NCBI RefSeq assembly: GCF_026151205.1
Contig: NC_087080.1
Location: forward strand, 1,351,879-1,415,878
Length of the DNA stretch: 64,000 nt
Origin: Bolinopsis microptera
Lineage: Eukaryota > Ctenophora > Tentaculata > Lobata > Bolinopsidae
Direction of reading: 5' to 3'
How positions within the stretch are numbered: position 1 is the stretch's first letter; every line of letters begins with the position of its first letter. Shown here piece by piece: positions 1 to 10,588 of the stretch. The notes under the pieces are model-generated. The model was given only the letters and a program-made list of their open reading frames with translations. It was not told the DNA's origin and made no database searches. The position numbers were made by a program, and so were the translations under genes.

Positions 1-1796
1 TTGAAACTATTGTACCACCCTCACGCCAGGTTTGAAACTATTGTACCACCCTCACGCCAGGTTTGAAACTATTGTACCACCCTCACGCCAGGTTTGAAAC
101 TATTGTACCACCCTCACGCCAGGTTTGAAACTATTGTACCACCCTCACGCCAGGTTTGAAACTATTGTACCACCCTCACGCCAGGTTTGAAACTATTGTA
201 CCACCCTCACGCCAGGTTTGAAACTATTGTACCACCCTCACGCCAGGTTTGAAACTATTGTACCACCCTCACGCCAGGTTTGAAACTATTGTACCACCCT
301 CACGCCAGGTTTGAAACTATTGTACCACCCTCACGCCAGGTTTGAAACTATTGTACCACCCTCACGCCAGGTTTGAAACTATTGTACCACCCTCACGCCA
401 GGTTTGAAACTATTGTACCACCCTCACGCCAGGTTTGAAACTATTGTACCACCCTCACGCCAGGTTTGAAACTATTGTACCACCCTCACGCCAGGTTTGA
501 AACTATTGTACCACCCTCACGCCAGGTTTGAAACTATTGTACCACCCTCACGCCAGGTTTGAAACTATTGTACCACCCTCACGCCAGGTTTGAAACTATT
601 GTACCACCCTCACGCCAGGTTTGAAACTATTGTACCACCCTCACGCCAGGTTTGAAACTATTGTACCACCCTCACGCCAGGTTTGAAACTATTGTACCAC
701 CCTCACGCCAGGTTTGAAACTATTGTACCACCCTCACGCCAGGTTTGAAACTATTGTACCACCCTCACGCCAGGTTTGAAACTATTGTACCACCCTCACG
801 CCAGGTTTGAAACTATTGTACCACCCTCACGCCAGGTTTGAAACTATTGTACCACCCTCACGCCAGGTTTGAAACTATTGTACCACCCTCACGCCAGGTT
901 TGAAACTATTGTACCACCCTCACGCCAGGTTTGAAACTATTGTACCACCCTCACGCCAGGTTTGAAACTATTGTACCACCCTCACGCCAGGTTTGAAACT
1001 ATTGTACCACCCTCACGCCAGGTTTGAAACTATTGTACCACCCTCACGCCAGGTTTGAAACTATTGTACCACCCTCACGCCAGGTTTGAAACTATTGTAC
1101 CACCCTCACGCCAGGTTTGAAACTATTGTACCACCCTCACGCCAGGTTTGAAACTATTGTACCACCCTCACGCCAGGTTTGAAACTATTGTACCACCCTC
1201 ACGCCAGGTTTGAAACTATTGTACCACCCTCACGCCAGGTTTGAAACTATTGTACCACCCTCACGCCAGGTTTGAAACTATTGTACCACCCTCACGCCAG
1301 GTTTGAAACTATTGTACCACCCTCACGCCAGGTTTGAAACTATTGTACCACCCTCACGCCAGGTTTGAAACTATTGTACCACCCTCACGCCAGGTTTGAA
1401 ACTATTGTACCACCCTCACGCCAGGTTTGAAACTATTGTACCACCCTCACGCCAGGTTTGAAACTATTGTACCACCCTCACGCCAGGTTTGAAACTATTG
1501 TACCACCCTCACGCCAGGTTTGAAACTATTGTACCACCCTCACGCCAGGTTTGAAACTATTGTACCACCCTCACGCCAGGTTTGAAACTATTGTACCACC
1601 CTCACGCCAGGTTTGAAACTATTGTACCACCCTCACGCCAGGTTTGAAACTATTGTACCACCCTCACGCCAGGTTTGAAATTATTGTACCACCCTCACGC
1701 CAGGTTTGAAACTATTGTACCACCCTCACGCCAGGTTTGAATCTATTGTACCACCCTCACGCCAGGTTTGAAACTATTTTACCACCCTCACGCCAG
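1..1796. repeat. 31-bp minisatellite, about 58 copies, running off the window edge
   Basis: A 31-bp unit (core TTTGAAACTATTGTACC plus ACCCTCACGCCAGG) repeats head to tail almost without change; the few substitutions lie in the last four units (for example near 1681, 1741 and 1778). Every unit contains a pyrimidine-rich stretch ending in CGCCAG followed by GTTTGAA, which resembles a 3' splice site. The last unit merges into an open frame at about 1797, so the array appears to be built from an intron-exon boundary. The left end is outside the window. Confidence 0.97.
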
Positions 1797-2268
1797 GTTT
1801 GAATCTCCACAAACAAACAGCACCGATTGTACGGGGTGGACGGAGTTGACTTGCTTGTATGATACGTTTATTCTTGGTGGCCAGCAGGGTAAAGAAGTGA
1901 TCATGACACTGGACTGGGTCATCATTAAACCTGGTCACGACAGAAGGAAGATTTTAACGAACGGAGCCACACCAAACGCCTGGAGATACCCCTATCCTGA
2001 GGATGTTAACCTCCAAATGGAGCTGGAGAGTAAGTTTGCCAACTCTGACCAGGTATCAGAGTCCTTCACCATGTCTATAAGATGGTGTTTGGTGGGCTAC
2101 CAGAAGCAAGAAAACCCTGATATTTTAGTGCCGTTGGTGCTGTTGGCGGAGTCGCATTTGGATTGTGTGGGTTTCAGAGTTATACGGGACATTACTGTTT
2201 ACGATAGGGTGGCTGTAGATGCCCAGGTTAAGCTAACTACTGAAGTTGTTCATAATGTAATAATATAA
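1797..2268 (+). CDS. Probable coding exon of unknown function, last exon of a gene
   Basis: An open frame of about 157 codons follows the last CGCCAG of the 31-bp array and ends in TAA at 2266-2268. Its composition is protein-like: mixed, with hydrophobic beta-type segments such as VIMTLDWVII, FTMSIRWCLV and LVPLVLLAES, five cysteines and no low complexity. I do not recognise the family and see no signal peptide or membrane helix. The frame stays open upstream into the repeat (from 1768), but an exon starting after AG at 1795-1796 is more natural. The final ~50 bases (from GTAGATGCCCAGG) recur several times downstream. The last of those copies, at about 3040-3085, continues to a different ending (VVHNVQF then TGA), which may be the ancestral C-terminus. 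Coding status is inferred from composition only. Confidence 0.5.
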
Positions 2269-3081
2269 TAACTGTAGTAACTATAGTAACTGTTGCTATA
2301 GTAACTGTTGCTATAATAACTGCTATAGTAACTGCTATAGTAACTGTAGATGCCCAGGTTAAGCTAACTACTGAAGTTGTTCATAATGTAATAATATAAT
2401 AACTGTAGTAACTATAGTAACTGTTGCTATAGTAACTGTTGCTATAGTAACTGTTGCTATAGTAACTGTTGCTATAGTAACTGTTATAGTAACTGTAGAT
2501 GCTCAGGTTAAGCTAACTACTGAAGTTGTTCATAATGTAATAATATAATAACTGTAGTAACTATAGTAACTGTTGCTATAGTAACTGTTGCTATAGTAAC
2601 TGTTGCTATAGTAACTGTAGATGCCCAGGTTAAGCTAACTACTGAAGTTGTTCATAATGTAATAATATAATAACTGTAGTAACTATAGTAACTGTTGCTA
2701 TAGTAACTGTTGCTATAGTAACTGTTGCTATAGTAACTGTTGCTATAGTAACTGTTGCTATAGTAACTGTTGCTATAGTAACTGTTGCTATAGTAACTGT
2801 TGCTATAGTAACTGTTGCTATAGTAACTGTAGATGCCCAGGTTAAGCTAACTACTGAAGTTGTTCATAATGTAATAATATAATAACTGTAGTAACTATAG
2901 TAACTGTTGCTATAGTAACTGTTGCTATAGTAACTGTTGCTATAGTAACTGTTGCTATAGTAACTGTTGCTATAGTAACTGTTGCTATAGTAACTGTTGC
3001 TATAGTAACTGTTGCTATAGTAACTGTTGCTATAGTAACTGTAGATGCTCAGGTTAAGCTAACTACTGAAGTTGTTCATAA
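2269..3081. repeat. Composite tandem array: 15-bp GTAACTGTTGCTATA units plus copies of the exon end
   Basis: Blocks of a 15-bp unit (GTAACTGTTGCTATA) alternate with a ~65-bp segment beginning GTAGATGCYCAGG and ending in CATAATGTAATAATATAATAA. The segment occurs at about 2215 (the coding copy), 2347, 2497, 2618, 2828 and 3040. The intervening 15-bp blocks differ in number. The last copy departs from the others after TTCATAATGTTCAG, giving the probable junction with unduplicated DNA. Confidence 0.93.
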
Positions 3082-3521
3082 TGTTCAGTTTTGACATTTT
3101 TCAGAGGCGAGGTTTGTAGAACTTTTGAACAATTGGGATAGGAAATTCAGATGTTTAATATACTTTCGATTTAATTGATATTTTTATGGGCTGCTGCACT
3201 TTACTTGAGTAAATTACAAGTTTTTAATGAACCCAATCGAAACAAAATAATTTGACATTGTATTGAAGATGAAAATGTATAATATATTACAGGAATGAAA
3301 TTTTAAAAGAACTCAGCACAATAAAATCAACATTATACTATTATAGTTGAATTAAAAATAAATAACCATTCGTTATTATCATAGCTTTCATTCCCGAATC
3401 ATAATTTATCCGTGAAGACTTGCCTACTTTAATAGTTCTCACTGACATTATAACTTTAACGTCTCCATTTCTTTCTTTCCAGATTTCACCCCCAGCACAC
3501 GTTTTCTACATTCCTTTCCCT
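3082..3521. other. AT-rich DNA without a recognised gene
   Basis: Follows the composite array. Possible polyadenylation signals (AATAAA) occur near 3320 and 3358, which would suit the 3' end of the plus-strand exon at 1797-2268. I see no convincing reading frame. Confidence 0.5.
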
Positions 3522-5120
3522 CTATTCCCCCTGGAGCATACGTTTTCTACATTTCTTACCCCCTTTTCCTTCTGGGCACATCACTTGTCGTTTCTCCACA
3601 GAGCCTTGTTTCATACGTTGTCTACAAGCTCTACCCCCTTTTCCTCCTGCACACATCACTTGTCGTTTCTCCACAGCGCCTTGTTTCATACGTTGTCTAC
3701 AAGCTCTACCCCCTTTTCCTTCTGGGCACATCACTTGTCGTTTCTCCACAGAGCCTTGTTTCATACGTTGTCTACAAGCTCTACCCCCTTTTCCTTCTGG
3801 GCACATCACTTGTCGTTTCTCCACAGAGCCTTGTTTCATACGTTGTCTACAAGCTCTACCCCCTTTTCCTCCTGCACACATCACTTGTCGTTTCTCCACA
3901 GTGCCTTGTTTCATACGTTGTCTACAAGCTCTACCCCCTTTTCCTCCTGCACACATCACTTGTCGTTTCTCCACAGCGCCTTGTTTCATACGTTGTCTAC
4001 AAGCTCTACCCCCTTTTCCTCCTGCACACATCACTTGTCGTTTCTCCACAGAGCCTTGTTTCATACGTTGTCTACAAGCTCTACCCCCTTTTCCTCCTGC
4101 ACACATCACTTGTCGTTTCTCCACAGCGCCTTGTTTAGTACGTTGTCTACAAGCTCTACCCCCTTTTCCTTCTGGGCACATCACTTGTCGTTTCTCCACA
4201 GCGCCTTGTTTCATACGTTGTCTACAAGCTCTACCCCCTTTTCCTTCTGGGCACATCACTTGTCGTTTCTCCACAGAGCCTTGTTTAGTACGTTGTCTAC
4301 AAGCTCTACCCCCTTTTCCTTCTGGGCACATCACTTGTCGTTTCTCCACAGAGCCTTGTTTAGTACGTTGTCTACAAGCTCTACCCCCTTTTCCTCCTGC
4401 ACACATCACTTGTCGTTTCTCCACAGCGCCTTGTTTCATACGTTGTCTACAAGCTCTACCCCCTTTTCCTCCTGCACACATCACTTGTCGTTTCTCCACA
4501 GAGCCTTGTTTCATACGTTGTCTACATTTCTTACCCCCTTTTCCTTCTGGGCACATCACTTGTCGTTTCTCCACAGAGCCTTGTTTCATACGTTTTCTAC
4601 ATTTCTTACCCCCTTTTCCTCCTGCACACATCACTTGTCGTTTCTCCACAGAGCCTTGTTTAGTACGTTGTCTACAAGCTCTACCCCCTTTTCCTTCTGG
4701 GCACATCACTTGTCGTTTTTCCACAGCGCCTTGTTTCATATGTTGTTTTCTGCATTTCTTACCTTCTATTCCTTTTTTTCTTGCGCACATCATTTGCGCC
4801 CTACAAGCTACTGGTCCATCAGCACAGGGAAATTGTCGCTCTTCAACCTGCTCCCGCAACTGCTCTCGCACCTGCTCTACATCTTCTAACTGCATTTCTT
4901 CCTCAAATAACTCCTCGACACTGAAATGTAATTCATCGTAACACAGCGTATGTGATAACGAGCAATTACAGCTGCAATCACAAATAACCTTTTTAAAAGT
5001 TTTCGACGATAAGAATAACATGACATTCTGTAAAATAAAACCGGATGATTAATAATACCTTGCACCCTGAGCAGAGGATAGTGCTAGGAGGGTCAGACCC
5101 AGAATCACAGTTATCTGCAT
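3522..5120 (-). CDS. Secreted Cys-rich protein made of 25-residue repeats, with one in-frame stop after the signal peptide
   Basis: On the minus strand an ATG at 5118-5120 starts a classic signal peptide (MQITVILGLTLLALSSAQ, then GA). A single TAA follows a few codons later. The same frame then continues through FILQNVML into a 499-codon frame ending at 3522. That part has a Cys-rich leader (CDCSCNC), an acidic Glu-rich segment (VEELFEEEMQLEDVEQ) and about 16 copies of a basic 25-residue repeat of the type KQGSVEKRQVMC, then AGGKGG or PEGKGG, then RACRQRM. Each repeat has two cysteines. A 31-bp GT...AG segment spans the TAA, but removing it breaks the frame, so this is either a nonsense allele, a base error, or splicing I have not resolved. 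Plus-strand frames here (PFSFWAHHLSFLHR type) are open only because the unit is 75 bp, a multiple of three. The signal peptide and cysteines favour the minus strand. Role unknown. Confidence 0.6.
3540..4765. repeat. 75-bp coding minisatellite, about 16 copies
   Basis: A 75-bp unit (GCCTTGTTTCATACG through TTTCTCCACAG on the plus strand) is repeated in register. Two subtypes alternate irregularly: TTCTGGGCACATC, which codes PEGK on the minus strand, and CTCCTGCACACATC, which codes AGGK. Other recurring variants are GCGCC/GAGCC and TTTCATACG/TTTAGTACG. The 3-fold length keeps all frames open. The mosaic of subtypes points to repeated unequal exchange or gene conversion. Confidence 0.97.
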
Positions 5121-5139
5121 ATCTAAAATACTGTCATGT

Positions 5140-5370
5140 TATCAATTAACAAGGAATTTAACATTCTGTTTCGGTTTGGTAGGTATAAATCAACAAAGAA
5201 TTTAACATTCTGTTTCGGTTTGGTAGGTATCAAAGTATCAATTAACAAGAAATTTTACATTCTGTTTCGGTTTGGTGGGTATAAATTAACAACGAACGTA
5301 ACATTCTGTTTCGGTTTGGTAGGTATAAATTAACAACGAACGTAACATTCTGTTTCGGTTTGGTAGGTGG
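5140..5370. repeat. About five copies of a 44-57 bp unit
   Basis: Units share the core ACATTCTGTTTCGGTTTGGT followed by AGGTATAAAT or AGGTATCAAAG and ATTAACAACGAACG. Periods vary from about 44 to 57 bp. The small open frames across it are repeat artefacts. Confidence 0.85.
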
Positions 5371-5429
5371 ATAGTGTTGATCCTCAGATTGTAGTCAAAT
5401 TAAAAGCTCAGCGGTTAACTCCTATATTA

Positions 5430-5580
5430 CAGGGACAAAAGGAAATCGTGGCATGTACGGGATTGCGATTTTTTTCCATTATTTGCGACAAATTTTATAT
5501 GTCGTCTGTTATAAAAAATGACGAAAAATCGCGGTATCGCGATTTTTGGCCAAAATAATCGCGATTTTCTTTTGTCCCTG
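5430..5580. mobile_element. 151-bp hAT-type MITE with 8-bp target duplication
   Basis: The left end reads CAGGGACAAAAGGAAATCG. The right end, reverse-complemented, reads CAGGGACAAAAGAAAATCG. Both sides are flanked by the identical octamer CTATATTA (5422-5429 and 5581-5588). TIRs beginning CAGGG with an 8-bp duplication are the hallmark of the hAT superfamily. The interior (AAAAATCGCGG, CGCGATTTTTGG) is itself partly palindromic and has no coding capacity, so this is a non-autonomous copy. The exact duplication argues for a fairly young insertion. Confidence 0.88.
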
Positions 5581-5606
5581 CTATATTACTGCTAAATTAC
5601 TGCTAA

Positions 5607-7464
5607 GTCCGATAAGGTACTTGGTGGTATAAGCTCACTGGTGACAGATAAGGTACTTGCTGGTATCAGCTCACTGGTGACAGATAAGGTACTTGGTGGT
5701 ATCAGCTCACTGGTGACAGATAAGGTACTTGCTGGTATCAGCTCACTGGTGACAGATAAGGTACTTGCTGGTATCAGCTCACTGGTGACAGATAAGGTAC
5801 TTGCTGGTATCAGCTCACTGCTGACAGATAAGGTACTTGCTGGTATCAGCTCACTGGTGACAGATAAGGTACTTGCTGGTATCAGCTCACTGGTGACAGA
5901 TAAGTTACTTGGTGGTATCAGCTCACTGGTGACAGATAAGGTACTTGCTGGTATCAGCTCACTGGTGACAGATAAGGTACTTGCTGGTATCAGCTCACTG
6001 CTGACAGATAAGGTACTTGGTGGTATCAGCTCACTGGTGACAGATAAGGTACTTGCTGGTATCAGCTCACTGGTGACAGATAAGGTACTTGCTGGTATCA
6101 GCTCACTGGTGACAGATAAGGTACTTGCTGGTATCAGCTCACTGGTGACAGATAAGGTACTTGGTGGTATCAGCTCACTGGTGACAGATAAGATACTTGC
6201 TGGTATCAGCTCACTGGTGACAGATAAGGTACTTGGTGGTATCAGCTCACTGGTGACAGATAAGGTACTTGGTGGTATCAGCTCACTGGTGACAGATAAG
6301 GTACATGCTGGTATCAGCTCACTGGTGACAGATAAGGTACATGCTGGTATCAGCTCACTGGTGACAGATAAGGTACTTGCTGGTATCAGCTCACTGGTGA
6401 CAGATAAGGTACTTGGTGGTATCAGCTCACTGCTGACAGATAAGGTACATGCTGGTATCAGCTCACTGGTGACAGATAAGGTACTTGCTGGTATCAGCTC
6501 ACTGGTGACAGATAAGGTACTTGCTGGTATCAGCTCACTGGTGACAGATAAGGTACTTGGTGGTATCAGCTCACTGGTGACAGATAAGGTACTTGGTGGT
6601 ATCAGCTCACTGGTGACAGATAAGGTACTTGCTGGTATCAGCTCACTGGTGACAGATAAGGTACTTGCTGGTATCAGCTCACTGGTGACAGATAAGGTAC
6701 TTGCTGGTATCAGCTCACTGGTGACAGATAAGGTACTTGCTGGTATCAGCTCACTGGTGACAGATAAGGTACTTGCTGGTATCAGCTCACTGGTGACAGA
6801 TAAGGTACTTGCTGGTATCAGCTCACTGGTGACAGATAAGGTACTTGGTGGTATCAGCTCACTGGTGACAGATAAGGTACTTGGTGGTATCAGCTCACTG
6901 GTGACAGATAAGGTACTTGCTGGTATCAGCTCACTGGTGACAGATAAGGTACTTGGTGGTATCAGCTCACTGGTGACAGATAAGGTACTTGCTGGTATCA
7001 GCTCACTGCTGACAGATAAGGTACTTGCTGGTATCAGCTCACTGGTGACAGATAAGCTACTTGCTAGTATCAGCTCACTGGTGACAGATAAGCTACTTGC
7101 TGGTATCAGCTCACTGGTGACAGATAAGCTACTTGCTAGTATCAGCTCACTGGTGACAGATAAGGTACTTGGTGGTATCAGCTCACTGGTGACAGATAAG
7201 GTACTTGCTGGTATCAGCTCACTGGTGACAGATAAGGTACTTGCTGGTATCAGCTCACTGGTGACAGATAAGGTACTTGGTGGTATCAGCTCACTGGTGA
7301 CAGATAAGGTACTTGCTGGTATCAGCTCACTGGTGACAGATAAGGTACTTGGTGGTATCAGCTCACTGGTGACAGATAAGGTACTTGCTGGTATCAGCTC
7401 ACTGGTGACAGATAAGGTACTTGCTGGTATCAGCTCACTGGTGACAGATAAGGTACAGAAGTTA
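5607..7464. repeat. 36-bp minisatellite, about 51 copies, open in one frame (12-residue repeat)
   Basis: The unit is GATAAGGTACTTGCTGG plus TATCAGCTCACTGGTGACA, with variants at a few positions (GCTGG/GGTGG, GGTGAC/GCTGAC, TTGC/ATGC). The plus strand is open from 5641 to 7473 as a 12-residue repeat (VTDKVLAGISSL). Another frame on the minus strand is also stop-free. No promoter, signal peptide or flanking exon is evident, so I treat it as a repeat and not a gene. Variants such as the CTACTTGCTAG units at 7050-7140 cluster, as expected from local duplication. Confidence 0.95.
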
Positions 7465-9110
7465 TGGCGCTAAAATGTGCTTTATATCGCGAGAGCAATC
7501 TCATGGAAAACTTATCTGGATATAAATGAGCTGGTGGTGGCTGCAGATCTCATTATAAGTTAAATACAGCGTTGAGATATCAAATTTATGATTCGCAGAG
7601 GCCGACTAAATAAGATTTTAGAGCATAAAATAAAATATTGATCTCGGAAAGTATAAATGAAAATTAAAAACAGGATGAAACTGATCGCAAGAGAATTTGT
7701 AATACGCACACTACACGGTAACTCATTGTTTGCTTGATTAGCACTCTCTGACTCTCCCATTACGGAGAGACGAGCCACGGTTTGCTAATAAAATATCTGT
7801 GAGCAGGATTCAAGCATATTGATTATTTTCCGCTGGTAGTTTAAGTTTAGTACCTTATTTTATATTATAGTAACCAGTTTAGTAACCATGGTAACCAGTT
7901 TAGTAACCATGGTAACCAGTACCGGCTCTCTGAGATGAAATTTAGGACAGGTGTAGTACAAGTTTATCTCTGACGAGATAATCTTTACGGCTCATAGTGT
8001 AGAACTTATCAAAACTCAAAAGAGTAAATTGAAATACATGTGGAACAGCACTAGGAGATCAAGTGGTGCCTGCTTTAGTCGTGTAGAAATGAAGCAAACT
8101 CAATGAACCGTAAAACCGGAAAAGTAACAGGCCTCAAGAAGTTACTTGAGCATTTATAGAAATTACTTTATCGGAATTTTGATTAGGAAAAGCAAACTCA
8201 ATAATCCATGTTCCGTGTTTATTATATGATTTGTTGTACTTAAGCCTGATGAGAGACTGTTTATTAGTGGACACTGGACAGTCATTATAATTATGTCCTA
8301 CCAAAGTGAACAGTAATCTGTGACTACCAAATTAATCAGTGATAGCGTAATCCTGTTTAAATAGTGAGGTACAAAAGAAGAGTACGCACCTTGCGTTGAC
8401 AAAAGTAAAAGATATTTCGTATGCCAGGCAAGGTGAGTGTGGTTTTTACACTCGGGAGTACCCACTAAGACTATATAAGAGGGTAATTTTCTTTACGCTG
8501 CCAGACTCTCCCTCCTTGACACGACATCACAGCCCCACAACCCCAGGTAACCTGGTAACCTGGTAACTTGGTAACCAGACTCTCCCTCCTTGACATTACC
8601 CCAAGTTATGTTTTAGTCAGGATGCCGTAAACTTCAATATTCATATAATTACATTGTCTTCACCCCCTGGACTACATCACCATGACAAGTGCGCGTCCGT
8701 AATCACAGAGATTAAACTACCAAAGAGGCAAAGACTAGCCTCGTAAACTTCTTGCTCTAACCAGAGCCATCTCACTTGCAGTAGCGCGCGACCGCCGCGT
8801 CACGCAGTACGCGTAGATTCATGGCTATGTGAAGTAAACTACCAATTTGAGTTCTAGTTTTCACAATTTCAGGTTGGAGTTGGACAGCAGGTTTACTAAT
8901 ATAACATACACTGTGGGATTAGAGCAGAGGCGTGGTATTTAACCAATTAACTTATTGAATAATTAAGTGACCAACTTCTTGGTGTAATTTGCAGAAAGAA
9001 GAAACGCAAATTAGGTTTGAAATAACCTTGTGAGCTTACAATACTAATAGGGTTTTAATTTTGTGTTGACCAACCCAAATCACAGAAAGTTCAGTGACCA
9101 TTTAGCGCAT
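7465..9110. other. Non-coding stretch with small repeats and two X-box-like sites
   Basis: No gene is recognised. At 7861-7920 a 21-bp unit (TTTAGTAACCATGGTAACCAG) repeats about 2.5 times and contains GTAACCATGGTAAC at 7882-7895 and 7903-7916, matching the RFX X-box consensus. At 8545-8575 there is a short run of GGTAACCT. The segment 8750-8830 is GC-richer with a CpG-rich patch (GCGCGCGACCGCCGCG). The remainder is AT-rich. Confidence 0.5.
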
Positions 9111-9382
9111 TGTTGTAGGTTTATAACCTAACAGGATGCGCGCCGAGTTGGACTCGTCGACGGTACAAATATTTTACGAGTATCAGCCGTTAAGCGCATC
9201 GTTACCACACCAATTTTTTTTCGAGAACAGTATAATATTATGTTATAATTAAATTTAAAGAAATAACGCAAAAATTAACGGGTGATACTCGTAAAATATT
9301 TGTTCCATATATTTAATTAGTTAATTGGACCGTCGACGAGTCCAACTCGGCGCGCGTCCTGGTAGGTTACAAACCTACAACA
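9111..9382. mobile_element. 272-bp palindromic MITE-like element
   Basis: Near-perfect inverted arms of about 75-100 bp. The left arm starts TGTTGTAGGTTTATAACC and runs through GCGCGCCGAGTTGGACTCG, TCGACGG and ATTTTACGAGTATCA. The right arm is its inverse, with an extra ~25 bp (TCCAATTAACTAATTAAAT, plus strand reversed) inside. The middle is AT-rich and non-coding. I could not identify a convincing target duplication, so the superfamily is undetermined. Confidence 0.8.
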
Positions 9383-9567
9383 CAAAAACCGCTATTCATT
9401 AAAACATCCTGCTTCATATTTTTAAGTGGTTGGAACTAAACGACTTTTTGAAAACACAGCCACAGTAAAATTGACAATTGTGGAGTATCAGTAACCTGGG
9501 AAAACAGATAAACATAAAGATGCGGCGGAATGACATGCTAAAAGAGAGCCTGGTGACGACTGTTAAC
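9383..9567. other. Non-coding spacer
   Basis: Short spacer between the MITE and the octamer array. The segment ATGACATGCTAAAAG...CTGGTGACGACTGTTAACTG at about 9530-9570 recurs at 9944-9990 on the other side of the array, so the array sits inside a duplicated or interrupted segment. Confidence 0.5.
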
Positions 9568-9943
9568 TGTTATACCTGGTAACCTGGTATCCCGGTAACC
9601 TGGTAACCTGGTAACCTGGTAATCCCGGTAACCTGGTAACCTGGTTACCTGGTTACCTGGTTACCTGGTTACCTGGTTACCTGATTACCTGGTTACCTGG
9701 TTACCTGGTTACCTGGTTACCTGGTTACCTGGTTACCTGGTTACCTGGTTACCTGGTTACCTGGTTACCTGGTTACCTGGTTACCTGGTTACCTGGTTAC
9801 CTGGTTACCTGGTTACCTGGTTACCTGGTTACCTGGTTACCTGGTTACCTGGTTACCTGGTTACCTGGTTACCTGGTTACCTGGTTACCTGGTTACCTGG
9901 TTACCTGGTTACCTGGTTACCTGGTTACCTGGTTACCTGGTAA
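9568..9943. repeat. Octamer array switching from GGTAACCT to GGTTACCT
   Basis: The first ~70 bases are GGTAACCT-type units with two imperfect members. From about 9645 the array becomes a uniform GGTTACCT run of about 36 copies with one GATTACCT member. The two unit types differ by a single base, so the switch is a homogenised variant and not an inversion. The flanking segment CTGGTGACGACTGTTAACTG is present on both sides. Confidence 0.96.
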
Positions 9944-10588
9944 TGAAATGCTAAAAGCGCCGCCCAGTGGCCTGGTGACGACTGTTAACTGTTATATCTG
10001 AGCAAGGGACATTAAAATCTCTCTGTTGAGTGACCCTGTAAACCGTGTTTACCAAGAAAACAACAGCACAGCGGGTTCTCTCAAACTTTAAAAGCTTAGT
10101 TCAGTAACCAAGAACATTAGTTTAAAGATAACAATGGGAAGTGAAGAAAACCATTGTTTTCTGTTGCAGTATTGTCGTTACTTTTAAAGTTCTGTTGTTT
10201 TCATGTAACCCGTTTTGTGGCAAGCAAGATTGTTATTGGGGTGGTTTATTTCAATGGTAAACTTTGTGAGGGTGGTCAAGTCTTTAGCCTTATTAAAGTA
10301 TTAAAGTATTAAGTAGGAGTGAGATCTTTAGGCTTTGTTTTGGATCCTGGACTTGGAGCGAGAACGTTAGGCTTTGTTTTGGATCCTGGAGTGAGATTGT
10401 TAGGCTTTGTTTTGGAGACTGGTAAGCGTCAGGATCGGCAACAGTAACTTAGTCTGAAAACCCTCAATCGGTAAATAGCAATATAAATGGGTGGGCGACA
10501 ATTGACCCCTCGACAATTGATCCCTCGACAATTGAATATTGATCCCACGACAATTGACCCCATGACAATTGACCCCCGACAATTGACC
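9944..10588. other. Non-coding stretch ending in a small GACAATTGACCC repeat
   Basis: No gene is recognised. 10300-10420 holds imperfect copies of a TTAGGCTTTGTTTTGGATC segment. 10497-10588 holds six to seven imperfect copies of CGACAATTGACCCC, leading directly into the hexamer array. The shared GACCC suggests the hexamer arose from the end of this unit. Confidence 0.6.

Noticed and set aside
1-1796. CRISPR-like array
   Set aside because: The 31-bp units are contiguous with no unique spacers, and the surrounding genome is eukaryotic.
3420-4941. Plus-strand frames of 489 and 346 codons across the 75-bp array
   Set aside because: The unit length is a multiple of three, so several frames stay open. 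The opposite strand has the signal peptide and a regular cysteine pattern, which these lack.
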